This document shows positions 1-6,301 of a stretch of 7,574 bases of DNA, piece after piece. The translations under genes and the position numbers were made by a program. Within the stretch, counting starts at the first letter, position 1, and every line of letters begins with the position of its first letter. Source of the stretch: an uncultured Faecalibacterium sp. (lineage in GTDB: Bacteria > Bacillota > Clostridia > Oscillospirales > Ruminococcaceae); assembly GCA_937915335.1 (NCBI GenBank), contig CALDLZ010000322.1:1-7574 (forward strand), in the 5' to 3' direction. The notes under the pieces were generated by a model. That model saw only the letters and a list, made by a program, of their open reading frames with translations. It did no database searches and was not told the origin of the DNA.

Positions 1-1110
1 GTGAGGCTTATAGGCGCGCAGGGTGGTGAGCAGGCTCTCGGTGGACACCTCGTTGTGGGCGTAGTCCAGCAGGATGGTGAACTTTTTGCTGATGGGCACC
101 AACTCCACACGGCCTTTGACCACGCACTTGCCCAGACCCTCGTGGATGGCGGCATCGGGCAGGCCCAGCACCTTGCCCACAGTCAGGGCGGCCAGCGCAT
201 TGTAGACGCTAAACTCGCCGGGCATATTCACCTTCACGTCCATGTTATCCTTGCCGGAAACGTGGAAGGCCACGCCCAGGAAATCATGGGTGCGCAGCAG
301 CTCACAGCCCTCGGCACGATAATCAGCGCTTTCACTGCGGCCATAGGTCACCAGCTTGCAGGTGTGGCCCTCCAGCAGGGCCTCGGTGTTCTCGTCGTCG
401 ATGTTCACCACGCCGATATCGCACCGCTTGAAAAGCTGGCCCTTCCAGCTGCGGTACTCCTCAAAGGTCTTGTGCTCGCCGGGGCCGATGTGGTCGGGCG
501 ACAGGTTGGTGAACACGCCGATGTCATAATGGATGCCCGCCACACGGTCCATCATCAGACCCTGGCTGGACACCTCCATCAGTGCCACGTCACAGCCTGC
601 ATCCAGGAACTGGCGGAAGGTCTTTTGCAGCTCGTAGCTCTCGGGGGTAGTGTTGGCGGTCTCCTGATGGCGGCCCATAAAGTAGATGCCGTTGGTGCCG
701 ATCATGCCGACCTTCTTACCGGCGGCTTCCAGCACGCTCTTGATCATGTGGGTGGTGGTGGTCTTGCCCTTGGTGCCAGTCACGCCGATCATGGTCATCT
801 GGCGGGAGGGGTTGCCGAAGAGGTTACCGCTCATCAAGGCCATGGCGTAACGGCTGCTCTCCACCTTCACCACGGTCACATCCGGCATGGCGGAGAGGTC
901 AATGTCGTGCTGGATGACCAGCACGCTCACGCCCTTAGCGGCACAGTCAGCAGCGAACTCGTGGCTGTCCCGCTGGGTGCCCACGATGCAGACGAAAGCA
1001 AGGCCCGGGGCCGCTTTCCGGCTGTCATAGATGATATCCTGTACCTCGGTGTCCAGACTGCCCTGCACCAGCGTAAAGGGCACGCCTTCCAGTAATTGTT
1101 TCAGCTTCAT
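1..1110 (-). CDS. murE: UDP-N-acetylmuramyl-tripeptide synthetase MurE (3' end cut by window edge)
   Basis: Cytoplasmic Mur ligase that uses ATP to add the third stem-peptide residue (meso-DAP or L-Lys) to UDP-MurNAc-L-Ala-D-Glu. I read 370 codons from the ATG at 1108-1110; family members are usually about 480-500 residues, so most of the C-terminal domain is missing. Visible motifs are DSR at residues 29-31 (N-terminal UDP-binding domain), the ATP P-loop GTKGKTTT at 112-119, TTPES at 154-158, EVSSQGL at 179-185, SPDHIGPGEH around 204-213 and the probable carbamylated Lys223 in SWKGQLF. A GRVELV stretch and LDYAHNE begin the C-terminal domain near the window edge. The motif that separates DAP from Lys enzymes (DNPR type) lies outside the window, so the substrate cannot be called. 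Two motifs differ from the commonest forms: SSQ where SSH is usual, and DYAHN where DYAHT is usual. The gene starts 15 nt after the divIB stop and is probably translated by coupling. Position after divIB, away from murF, is unusual. Confidence 0.93.
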   Translation of the reverse strand, partial: MKLKQLLEGVPFTLVQGSLDTEVQDIIYDSRKAAPGLAFVCIVGTQRDSHEFAADCAAKGVSVLVIQHDIDLSAMPDVTVVKVESSRYAMALMSGNLFGNPSRQMTMIGVTGTKGKTTTTHMIKSVLEAAGKKVGMIGTNGIYFMGRHQETANTTPESYELQKTFRQFLDAGCDVALMEVSSQGLMMDRVAGIHYDIGVFTNLSPDHIGPGEHKTFEEYRSWKGQLFKRCDIGVVNIDDENTEALLEGHTCKLVTYGRSESADYRAEGCELLRTHDFLGVAFHVSGKDNMDVKVNMPGEFSVYNALAALTVGKVLGLPDAAIHEGLGKCVVKGRVELVPISKKFTILLDYAHNEVSTESLLTTLRAYKPH

Positions 1111-1121
1111 AACGTTACACG

Positions 1122-1127
1122 CTCCTC
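1122..1127 (-). promoter_or_regulatory. murE ribosome binding site overlapping the divIB stop
   Basis: On the minus strand GAGGAG overlaps the divIB TGA stop (1126-1128) and lies 11 nt before the murE ATG. The spacing is slightly long. The overlap suggests that ribosomes ending divIB reinitiate on murE. Confidence 0.6.
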
Positions 1128-2781
1128 ATTGGGTCGTTTGGGTTTGATCTTCATCCCCTGCCGCCGGGGTCATTCCCTCGGCTGGGGTGGGGTTCGCGGT
1201 CTGCCCGGCTTCGGTATCAGCCGGTGCCGCCGGGGTGTCTGTCGGCGTTTCGGCGGCGGCTTCTCCCTCTGCCGGGGTAGTAGTACCGTCAGCCGCAGGG
1301 GTCGTTCCATCCATGGCTGTCCCGTCAGTAGTCTCGCCGGTCACGCCTTCTTCGGCGGGCGTTTCCTCAACAGACGGTTCCACCGGTGCGGGCACGACAT
1401 AGCCGGAAGGCAGCTCCGGCTCGCCCTGCGCAAAGGTGAACTTGCGGGTGCTGGACATACTGATGTGGGTAAAGTCCAGCACGCCAGTGTCGGTGGCGGC
1501 GCAGCCCTTTCCGTCCTCGTTCAGCAGGACATGCTTTGCCAGCTTGAGCTTATATTCCAGCTCGTTCAGGGTGCCCAGCCAAACGCTGATACGGTCCTGA
1601 TAGAGGAACGCCATCTCGTCCACATCCGCAAACTCGATGCGGGTCACGTCGGCGCTCATCCCAGCGGTATCCAGTGCCGTCAGCAGGGTGTTCAGGCTTT
1701 CCAGCCGCTGGTCAGTCTCCTCCTCGGCGGTGCTGGAGGCACTGCTGTCAGCGGTACTATCCGAAGCGCTGTCGGCCTTGGCTTCCACTGCAAAGGTCAG
1801 CTGCTCGCCGGGCTCGGTGGACACCGGCTCGCCGCCATACAGGGTGGGCAGGCTGGCGGGCTGGGCGGAGTCCTTACTCAGAATTTTCAGACTTCCCGAG
1901 AGGGTCAGCCAGCCGGAGGAGGTCTGCATGGCCCAGGCGGGCTGGGCTTCCGTCACCCGCACCACCACGGTGCCGGGGTAATCCCGCTCCACCTTGATAT
2001 CCTCCAGCATGGGGAACACCTTTTCCAGCGCAGCGGCCTTACTGCCGGGGTCAAAGCTGAAGATATTCTCCTCCAGGTGGACATCCAGCGCCTGTAAGAT
2101 CTGGTCGCTGGTGTAGCCGCCCACCTCCTGCACCACGCCGTCCGCCGTCTGCACCTGAATGGCACTGATCTTGAACAGCATGGTCACGGTAAGATACACA
2201 CCCGCACCGATGACGCAGAGTAGCATAGCAAGGGCGGTCAGCCTCCGCATGATCCTGCGCCGCCGAATGGCGGCACGGGTCAGCTTCCGCTTCTTTTTGC
2301 CCTCCCGCCGGACGGGGTCACGCCGGGCATTCTGGCCCTGTACTGGCCGCATCCGCTGGCCATTGCGGTTCCGCGTGTTCTGCGGACGGCGCTGGGCGTT
2401 CCGGCTCTGGCCATTGGCCGGGCGGCGGTTCCGGTTATTGCCGCTGGAGGTGCGCCGCTGTCCGGTCTGCCCGCTGCGGGGGCGCTGAGCGCTCTGGCTC
2501 CACCCGCCGGTGGGGAACTCGATGCTGTTGTCCGGGTAGGGGCCGGTCGTGACCGTCCGCTCCGAATACCGGCTGGGGCGGGGTGCGTCCGGGTCATAGT
2601 TGGGGTTCGTAATGGGGTGGCCGCCGGAAGAATACCCCGAGTACCCGCTGTACCCAAGGTCACTGCCATAGCCCGCACTGCCACGGCGCTGGATGTTCTG
2701 CCCACTGCGCCGGTTATCCCGGGCCTGGTCGTAGGCCCTGCGGCGCTTGCGGTTCCGGTTGTTCCGGTCATTCTGCGGCAT
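1126..2781 (-). CDS. divIB: cell division protein DivIB/FtsQ with long low-complexity tails
   Basis: Bitopic membrane protein of the divisome, the partner of FtsL and FtsB/DivIC that helps regulate septal peptidoglycan synthesis. It has 551 residues, against roughly 260-300 in familiar relatives. Layout: residues 1-180 form an arginine-rich (40 Arg), Asn/Gln/Gly/Ser-rich cytoplasmic tail ending in basic clusters (KKKRK at 162-166, RRRR at 173-176). Residues about 181-203 form the transmembrane helix. A POTRA-like domain follows from about 203 to 276, with the typical FtsQ/DivIB signature DYPGTVVVRVTEAQPAWAM at 267-285. A beta domain runs to about 450, interrupted by an Asp/Ser/Ala-rich insert near 334-358. 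The tail from 456 to 551 is Thr/Pro/Ala/Glu-rich, with no Lys or Arg after residue 447. The start is supported by a strong SD site, so the long N-terminal tail looks genuine. The gene follows murG by 36 nt and precedes murE. Identity rests on the TM plus POTRA/beta architecture and on cluster position. Confidence 0.88.
   Translation of the reverse strand: MPQNDRNNRNRKRRRAYDQARDNRRSGQNIQRRGSAGYGSDLGYSGYSGYSSGGHPITNPNYDPDAPRPSRYSERTVTTGPYPDNSIEFPTGGWSQSAQRPRSGQTGQRRTSSGNNRNRRPANGQSRNAQRRPQNTRNRNGQRMRPVQGQNARRDPVRREGKKKRKLTRAAIRRRRIMRRLTALAMLLCVIGAGVYLTVTMLFKISAIQVQTADGVVQEVGGYTSDQILQALDVHLEENIFSFDPGSKAAALEKVFPMLEDIKVERDYPGTVVVRVTEAQPAWAMQTSSGWLTLSGSLKILSKDSAQPASLPTLYGGEPVSTEPGEQLTFAVEAKADSASDSTADSSASSTAEEETDQRLESLNTLLTALDTAGMSADVTRIEFADVDEMAFLYQDRISVWLGTLNELEYKLKLAKHVLLNEDGKGCAATDTGVLDFTHISMSSTRKFTFAQGEPELPSGYVVPAPVEPSVEETPAEEGVTGETTDGTAMDGTTPAADGTTTPAEGEAAAETPTDTPAAPADTEAGQTANPTPAEGMTPAAGDEDQTQTTQ
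1129..1416 (-). repeat. DivIB C-terminal acidic low-complexity tail with TPAxG-like repeats
   Basis: Codes for DivIB residues 456-551. TPAEE, TPAAD, TPAEG (twice) and TPAAG recur irregularly in a Thr/Ala/Pro/Glu/Asp/Gly background with no basic residue. It should lie outside the membrane, probably as a disordered acidic extension. Because the repeats are short and imperfect, slippage-driven length variation between strains is plausible. Confidence 0.7.
2242..2781 (-). repeat. DivIB N-terminal Arg/Asn/Gln-rich low-complexity tail
   Basis: Codes for DivIB residues 1-180. The segment is rich in Arg, Asn, Gln, Gly and Ser, with 40 Arg and about 11 acidic residues. It includes a short GYS triplet run at residues 43-51. 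Predicted to be cytoplasmic and disordered, since it precedes the only transmembrane helix and is strongly basic. The role is unknown; binding to acidic lipid, nucleic acid or other divisome tails is possible. Confidence 0.75.
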
Positions 2782-2788
2782 CCGGCTG

Positions 2789-2798
2789 CACCTCCTTT
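2789..2798 (-). promoter_or_regulatory. strong divIB ribosome binding site
   Basis: On the minus strand AAAGGAGGTG lies 7 nt before the divIB ATG (2779-2781), a near-perfect match to the anti-SD sequence. It decides the start in favour of the full 551-residue protein. The rest of the 36-nt murG-divIB gap is purine-rich and shows no hairpin or promoter. Confidence 0.85.
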
Positions 2799-2817
2799 CC
2801 TCTATTTTTTCCTTCCG

Positions 2818-3945
2818 TTACGGGGTCTTGACCAGCTTGAGCAGGGCATCCGCAATGCGGTCCAGGCTGTCGTCCACCGACAGGCTCCGGGCATTTTTGC
2901 CCATCTCAGCCAGCTTGCCGGGCTGGGCCAGCATCTCGGAGACAGTCTGCACCAGCTTCTCGCCGGTCAGGTCTTTTTCCTCGATGACCACAGCGGCACC
3001 GGCCTTCTGCAGCTCCATGGCGTTGTAGTACTGATGGTTTTCGGCCACGTTGGGGCTGGGGATCAGCACAGCGGCACGGCCCACGGCTTCCAGCTCGGCC
3101 AGCGTCAGGGCACCGGCACGGCTAATGACGAGGTCTGCCGCCGCCAGCAGCTCAGGCATATTGTTGATGTATTCCTTGACCACCAGGCTGTCGCCGGGGG
3201 CGAAGCCCTTTTCCTTTTCCAGATCCTTGAACAGCTGCACGCCGTACTGGCCGGTGGCATGGAGGTGGAGCACAGGCTTTGCGTTCTTCTGCTCCCAGGC
3301 ACAGAGGTCGGCCACCACCTCGTTCACACGGCGGGCACCCAGGCTGCCGCCGAAGGAGAGGATCACGGTGCGGTCGCCCGCGCCCAGCTCGGCACGGATG
3401 GCTTCCCGGTTCTTGGCCTGCTCGAACACCTCGGGGCGGACGGGGTTGCCCACCACGATGGTCTTTTCAGGTGCGCCCAGCTTTTCCACAGCGGCGGGCA
3501 CGGCGGCAAACACGATGTCCACATCCGGGGCCAGCAGCTTATTGGTCACGCCGGGGAAGGCGTTCTGCTCGTGCAGGGCGGTCTTGATGCCCTGCTTGGC
3601 GGCACAGCGCACCACCGGGCCGGACACATAGCCGCCGCAGCCAATGACGAGGTCGGGCTGGATGTCCTTCATCATCTTCTTGGCCTTGGGGCCGGAGAGG
3701 GCCAGGTTCCACAGGGTGACGATGTTCCGCTTGATGTTGTTCAGGCTCAGCTTACGCTGGAAGCCGGTGATTTCGATATGGTGGAAGGGGTAGCCCGCCT
3801 GGGTCACCAGACGATACTCCATGCCCTCCTTCCGGCCCGCAAAGTGGATCTCGGCGGTGGGGTCGGCCTTTTTAATGGCACCCGCAATGGCAAGGGCCGG
3901 GTTGATATGGCCGGCAGTGCCGCCGGCAGCGATCAGTACACGCAT
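2818..3945 (-). CDS. murG: MurG, UDP-GlcNAc:lipid I GlcNAc transferase (lipid II synthase)
   Basis: Membrane-associated GT28 glycosyltransferase on the cytoplasmic face. It transfers GlcNAc from UDP-GlcNAc to lipid I to make lipid II. The 375 residues match the family's usual 350-375. The N-terminal acceptor domain starts with the Gly-rich loop GGTAGHINPA (residues 8-17), a common variant of GGTGGH, with the conserved His at 13. A second Gly-rich loop, GCGGYVSGP, is at 102-110, and HEQN is at 125-128. The C-terminal UDP-GlcNAc domain shows GNPVR (166-170), the loop SFGGSLGA (197-204) and the donor-site block SRAGALTLAE (275-284), followed by PSPNVAENHQYYNA at about 296-309, with the Glu and Gln residues that bind the nucleotide sugar. 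No key residue seems missing. It starts 12 nt after the ftsW stop, with the SD site overlapping that stop. Confidence 0.97.
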   Translation of the reverse strand: MRVLIAAGGTAGHINPALAIAGAIKKADPTAEIHFAGRKEGMEYRLVTQAGYPFHHIEITGFQRKLSLNNIKRNIVTLWNLALSGPKAKKMMKDIQPDLVIGCGGYVSGPVVRCAAKQGIKTALHEQNAFPGVTNKLLAPDVDIVFAAVPAAVEKLGAPEKTIVVGNPVRPEVFEQAKNREAIRAELGAGDRTVILSFGGSLGARRVNEVVADLCAWEQKNAKPVLHLHATGQYGVQLFKDLEKEKGFAPGDSLVVKEYINNMPELLAAADLVISRAGALTLAELEAVGRAAVLIPSPNVAENHQYYNAMELQKAGAAVVIEEKDLTGEKLVQTVSEMLAQPGKLAEMGKNARSLSVDDSLDRIADALLKLVKTP

Positions 3946-3952
3946 CTTGGTT

Positions 3953-3959
3953 CCTCCTT
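3953..3959 (-). promoter_or_regulatory. murG ribosome binding site overlapping the ftsW stop
   Basis: On the minus strand AAGGAGG shares bases with the ftsW TAA stop (3958-3960) and sits 7 nt before the murG ATG at 3943-3945. It is a strong, well-spaced site consistent with translational coupling of ftsW and murG. Confidence 0.85.
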
Positions 3960-5232
3960 ACTGCTCTGTCTGCGCTCTGCGCGCAGTATCCAGCACAATG
4001 GTCTTGGCCTTGCGCTGGCGTTCCCGCTCGGCGTGGGCTTCCTCCCGTTCCAGGCGGGCCCGCTCGCCGTTGCGGCCAATGTTGACCATAACGCCCATCT
4101 CGGCCAGCAGCAGGATCAAACTGGTGCCGCCAGAGGAGAAGAAGGGCAGCGAAATACCGGTGTTGGGCAGGGTGTTGGTGACAACGGCGATGTTGCAGAA
4201 CACCTGCCAGGCGATCTGCGCCATGATGCCGATGCCCACCAGCGTGCAGAACCGGTTCTCGGCATGGAAGGCGATCCAGAAGCCCTGCACGAGGAAGAGG
4301 ACGAACAGCACGATGACCAGCACCGCGCCGATGAAGCCCAGTTCCTCGCACACGACGCTGAAAATGAAGTCGTTGGTGCTCTCGGGCAGCCAGAGCTGCT
4401 TTTCAATGCTGTTGCCCAGGCCCAGGCCGGTAACACCGCCCGAACCGATGGCGTACAGGCTCTGCTTGGTCTGGCTGGTCATCCGGTCCAGATCCTGGGT
4501 CCAGCCATCCAGACGGCTCTGCAGGTAGTCAATGGAATCCACATGCTGCAGCAGGGTCTCCAGCAAAACCAGCGCCAATGCGCCGCCGCCCCAGGTGATG
4601 GCACCGCCGCTGCCGCCCAGCAGCAGGATGGTGCCCACGATGGCGGTGGTCAGCAAAATGCCCGACATGTGGGGCTCCAGCACCAGCAGAACGACAATGG
4701 GCACCAGCCCCAGGATGGGCCGGATGAGCTCCACCACAACGCTGTGGTAGAGCCACTTGCCCAGCGGCACGGTGCCGAACTTGACCTTAGGCGTTTTGGC
4801 CGCGATATCCGCCGTGAGCAGGATCATCTCGAACTTTGCCACCTCGGAAGCCTGCAAGGTCAAACCGCCAAAACTGATCCAGCGGCGGCAGCCGTTGATG
4901 GGGGTGCTGAACAGCACCAGCACCAGCAGCGCCAGACAGACCACATAGCCCAGCTTGACCACCCGGCGCAGGAAGCGGTGGTCAATGTAGGAGAACAGGA
5001 ACATCATGCCCAGGCCCAGCACGGTGCAGAGCAGCTGGGATTTGATGTAGTGGAAGCTGTCCCCAAAGCGGAGATAGCCCGTGGTATAACTTGCACTGAA
5101 CAGCATGACCAGACCGAACACCATGATGATGGCCAGCGTTGCCATCCAGTTGAGCAGGATGGTTGGCCAGGGGCCGGGGTCACGCTGAAAGACGGAGAAA
5201 GGCTCTGATTTTTTTCTGCGGAGTGTCGCCAA
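3958..5232 (-). CDS. ftsW: FtsW-type SEDS peptidoglycan glycosyltransferase
   Basis: Polytopic SEDS protein that polymerises lipid II into septal glycan together with a class B PBP. It has 424 residues and about ten hydrophobic segments between residues 24 and 386. Family landmarks are RRWI (116-119) followed by QASE (127-130, usually QPSE), EPHMSG (186-191, commonly EPDxGT), the large extracellular loop ending in LPESTNDFIF (282-291) and NTGISLPFFSSGGTS (357-371). Asp288 in NDFIF corresponds to the Asp needed for polymerase activity in SEDS proteins, so the protein looks catalytically competent. A charged Arg/Glu-rich cytoplasmic tail follows from about 387. The start is a TTG at 5230-5232: it has a strong SD 8 nt upstream, and the next in-frame Met (residue 30) would remove part of the first membrane segment. 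FtsW is preferred over RodA or SpoVE because of dcw context, though SpoVE cannot be excluded in a spore former. Confidence 0.93.
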   Translation of the reverse strand: MATLRRKKSEPFSVFQRDPGPWPTILLNWMATLAIIMVFGLVMLFSASYTTGYLRFGDSFHYIKSQLLCTVLGLGMMFLFSYIDHRFLRRVVKLGYVVCLALLVLVLFSTPINGCRRWISFGGLTLQASEVAKFEMILLTADIAAKTPKVKFGTVPLGKWLYHSVVVELIRPILGLVPIVVLLVLEPHMSGILLTTAIVGTILLLGGSGGAITWGGGALALVLLETLLQHVDSIDYLQSRLDGWTQDLDRMTSQTKQSLYAIGSGGVTGLGLGNSIEKQLWLPESTNDFIFSVVCEELGFIGAVLVIVLFVLFLVQGFWIAFHAENRFCTLVGIGIMAQIAWQVFCNIAVVTNTLPNTGISLPFFSSGGTSLILLLAEMGVMVNIGRNGERARLEREEAHAERERQRKAKTIVLDTARRAQTEQ

Positions 5233-5240
5233 TCTGCACC

Positions 5241-5247
5241 CCTCCTT
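5241..5247 (-). promoter_or_regulatory. ftsW ribosome binding site fixing a TTG start
   Basis: On the minus strand AAGGAGG overlaps the TAA stop of the upstream mraY-like gene (5246-5248) and lies 8 nt before the TTG at 5230-5232. No ATG lies at a suitable distance, so this site supports the TTG start. Confidence 0.85.
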
Positions 5248-6283
5248 AACTGATTTTTGCCAGCTGCAGCGTCAGCGCCACGCCCAGCATGGCAATGACG
5301 CAGAAGATATAAAAGATATGCTCAGCGCTCTGGCCCCGCAGCTCCAGCCAGCGGTGGAGCGGAGCCGAGCGGAAAAGCTGTTTGCGGCCCTTGGTTGCCT
5401 TGTAGACGATGATCTGGAGTGCCACCATCCCACCCTCCAGCCAGAGGGGCAGGCAGAGTGGAACGCTCAAATCAGGCCAGCCGATGCAGAGGGGCACGCA
5501 CCCCAGCGCCCCGGCCAGAAACAGGCTGCCCACGCTGCCCAGCCGCAGCCTTGCAGGCGGAAAGTTCCAGAGCAGGAAGGCCATCAGGGAACCGGCCAGT
5601 GCGGCGGGCAGGACCCCCAGCGGGAACCAGCCCAGCACCGTCATGGCGCACATCAGGCCCAGCATGGCCGCAAAAGAGGTGCCGCAGACGATGCCGTCCA
5701 CACCGTCCGCAATGCGGGCACACTCGGCCAGCGCCACCAGCAGGGCTTCCCACACCAGCGGGGCCGCGGCACTTAAGTTTACATAGCCTGCGCCCGGCAG
5801 GGTGATGCCAGCGGCAAGACAGCCTTTGGCCCACAGCAGCACCAGCACCACGGCACCGGCGGCAGCTTCCAGCCCAAGGCGAGTGTACCGCCGCAGGCCC
5901 AGCACCGAGTGGGTGCGGATGCGGGCCAGATCATCCAGCAGGCCCACGCCGCCAAAGAGCAGGGCCCCGAACAGGGCAATGAGCAGCCGCACCGAGAGCA
6001 GGCCCTCGGCCCCCAGCAGCTCCGGCTGGGCCACGCAGGCGGCTGTCCAGCCCACGCCCACAGCGGCCAGTACACCCACCATCAGGCAGAGCCCGCCCAT
6101 AGTAGGAGCCTGCGCCGGGCGCTCCGGCTCGGTTTCCGGTGCTTTCTGCTCGGGTGCCTGCTGTGTCTGGGGTGCATCCCATCGGCTCTGGAACGCCCGC
6201 AGCAGCGGCACCATCAAATTCCCGAGCGCCGCCGTGAGGAGAAACCCCAGCGTCGAGGCGGCGATCAAGGCGAAACGAATCAT
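5246..6283 (-). CDS. mraY: divergent MraY-family protein, probable pseudoenzyme
   Basis: Homologue of phospho-MurNAc-pentapeptide transferase, which moves phospho-MurNAc-pentapeptide onto undecaprenyl phosphate to form lipid I. It has 345 residues and about ten hydrophobic segments. Kept from the family: PTMGG (60-64), LDD with Asp117 and Asp118, ADGVDG with Asp193 and Asp196 (192-197), Asn240 before PPA, and APLH (307-310). Changed: the GD-x-GS motif reads GSVGS, with Ser250 in place of the Mg-site Asp. The HHH motif reads HRW (310-312). The Asn three residues before the first Asp of DGVDG is Arg190, and the Lys three residues after DD is Arg121. The basic GQ-x-IR/K-x-GTPTMGG region is a Pro/Glu/Gln-rich linker (about 36-60). 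I checked the codons at 5534-5536 and 5348-5356: the frame is intact, so this is substitution, not frameshift. Location after murF and before ftsW is the normal mraY slot. It may be non-catalytic, or catalytic with an altered mechanism. The symbol marks homology and position, not proven activity. Confidence 0.8.
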   Translation of the reverse strand: MIRFALIAASTLGFLLTAALGNLMVPLLRAFQSRWDAPQTQQAPEQKAPETEPERPAQAPTMGGLCLMVGVLAAVGVGWTAACVAQPELLGAEGLLSVRLLIALFGALLFGGVGLLDDLARIRTHSVLGLRRYTRLGLEAAAGAVVLVLLWAKGCLAAGITLPGAGYVNLSAAAPLVWEALLVALAECARIADGVDGIVCGTSFAAMLGLMCAMTVLGWFPLGVLPAALAGSLMAFLLWNFPPARLRLGSVGSLFLAGALGCVPLCIGWPDLSVPLCLPLWLEGGMVALQIIVYKATKGRKQLFRSAPLHRWLELRGQSAEHIFYIFCVIAMLGVALTLQLAKIS

Positions 6284-6287
6284 AGGT

Positions 6288-6301
6288 TCCTGTTACTCCT
6301 T
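6288..6301 (-). promoter_or_regulatory. weak or poorly spaced ribosome binding site of the mraY-like gene
   Basis: Two partial SD matches precede the ATG at 6281-6283 on the minus strand: AAGGAG next to the murF stop, with 12 nt spacing, and AGGA with only 4 nt spacing. Neither is ideal, unlike the strong sites of divIB, murG and ftsW. Translation probably depends on coupling to murF termination 9 nt upstream. Confidence 0.45.

Noticed and set aside
1..2097. Two consecutive long plus-strand open frames (1-1095 and 1096-2097).
   Set aside because: They mirror murE and divIB on the minus strand, with composition typical of antisense GC-rich frames. No SD site or domain supports them.
2782..2817. 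Possible terminator or promoter in the murG-divIB gap, which has an A/T run.
   Set aside because: Only 36 nt long, with no inverted repeat before the A/T run and no convincing -35/-10 pair. The strong SD site explains the purine-rich part.
2617..5208. An 863-codon open frame on the plus strand opposite murG and ftsW, continuing into divIB.
   Set aside because: Its codons are exactly in register with the complement of the murG and ftsW codons. It stays open because these GC-rich genes avoid TTA, CTA and TCA codons. The product is His/Gln/Gly/Ala-rich with no recognisable domain, while both minus-strand genes are clear. It is a shadow.
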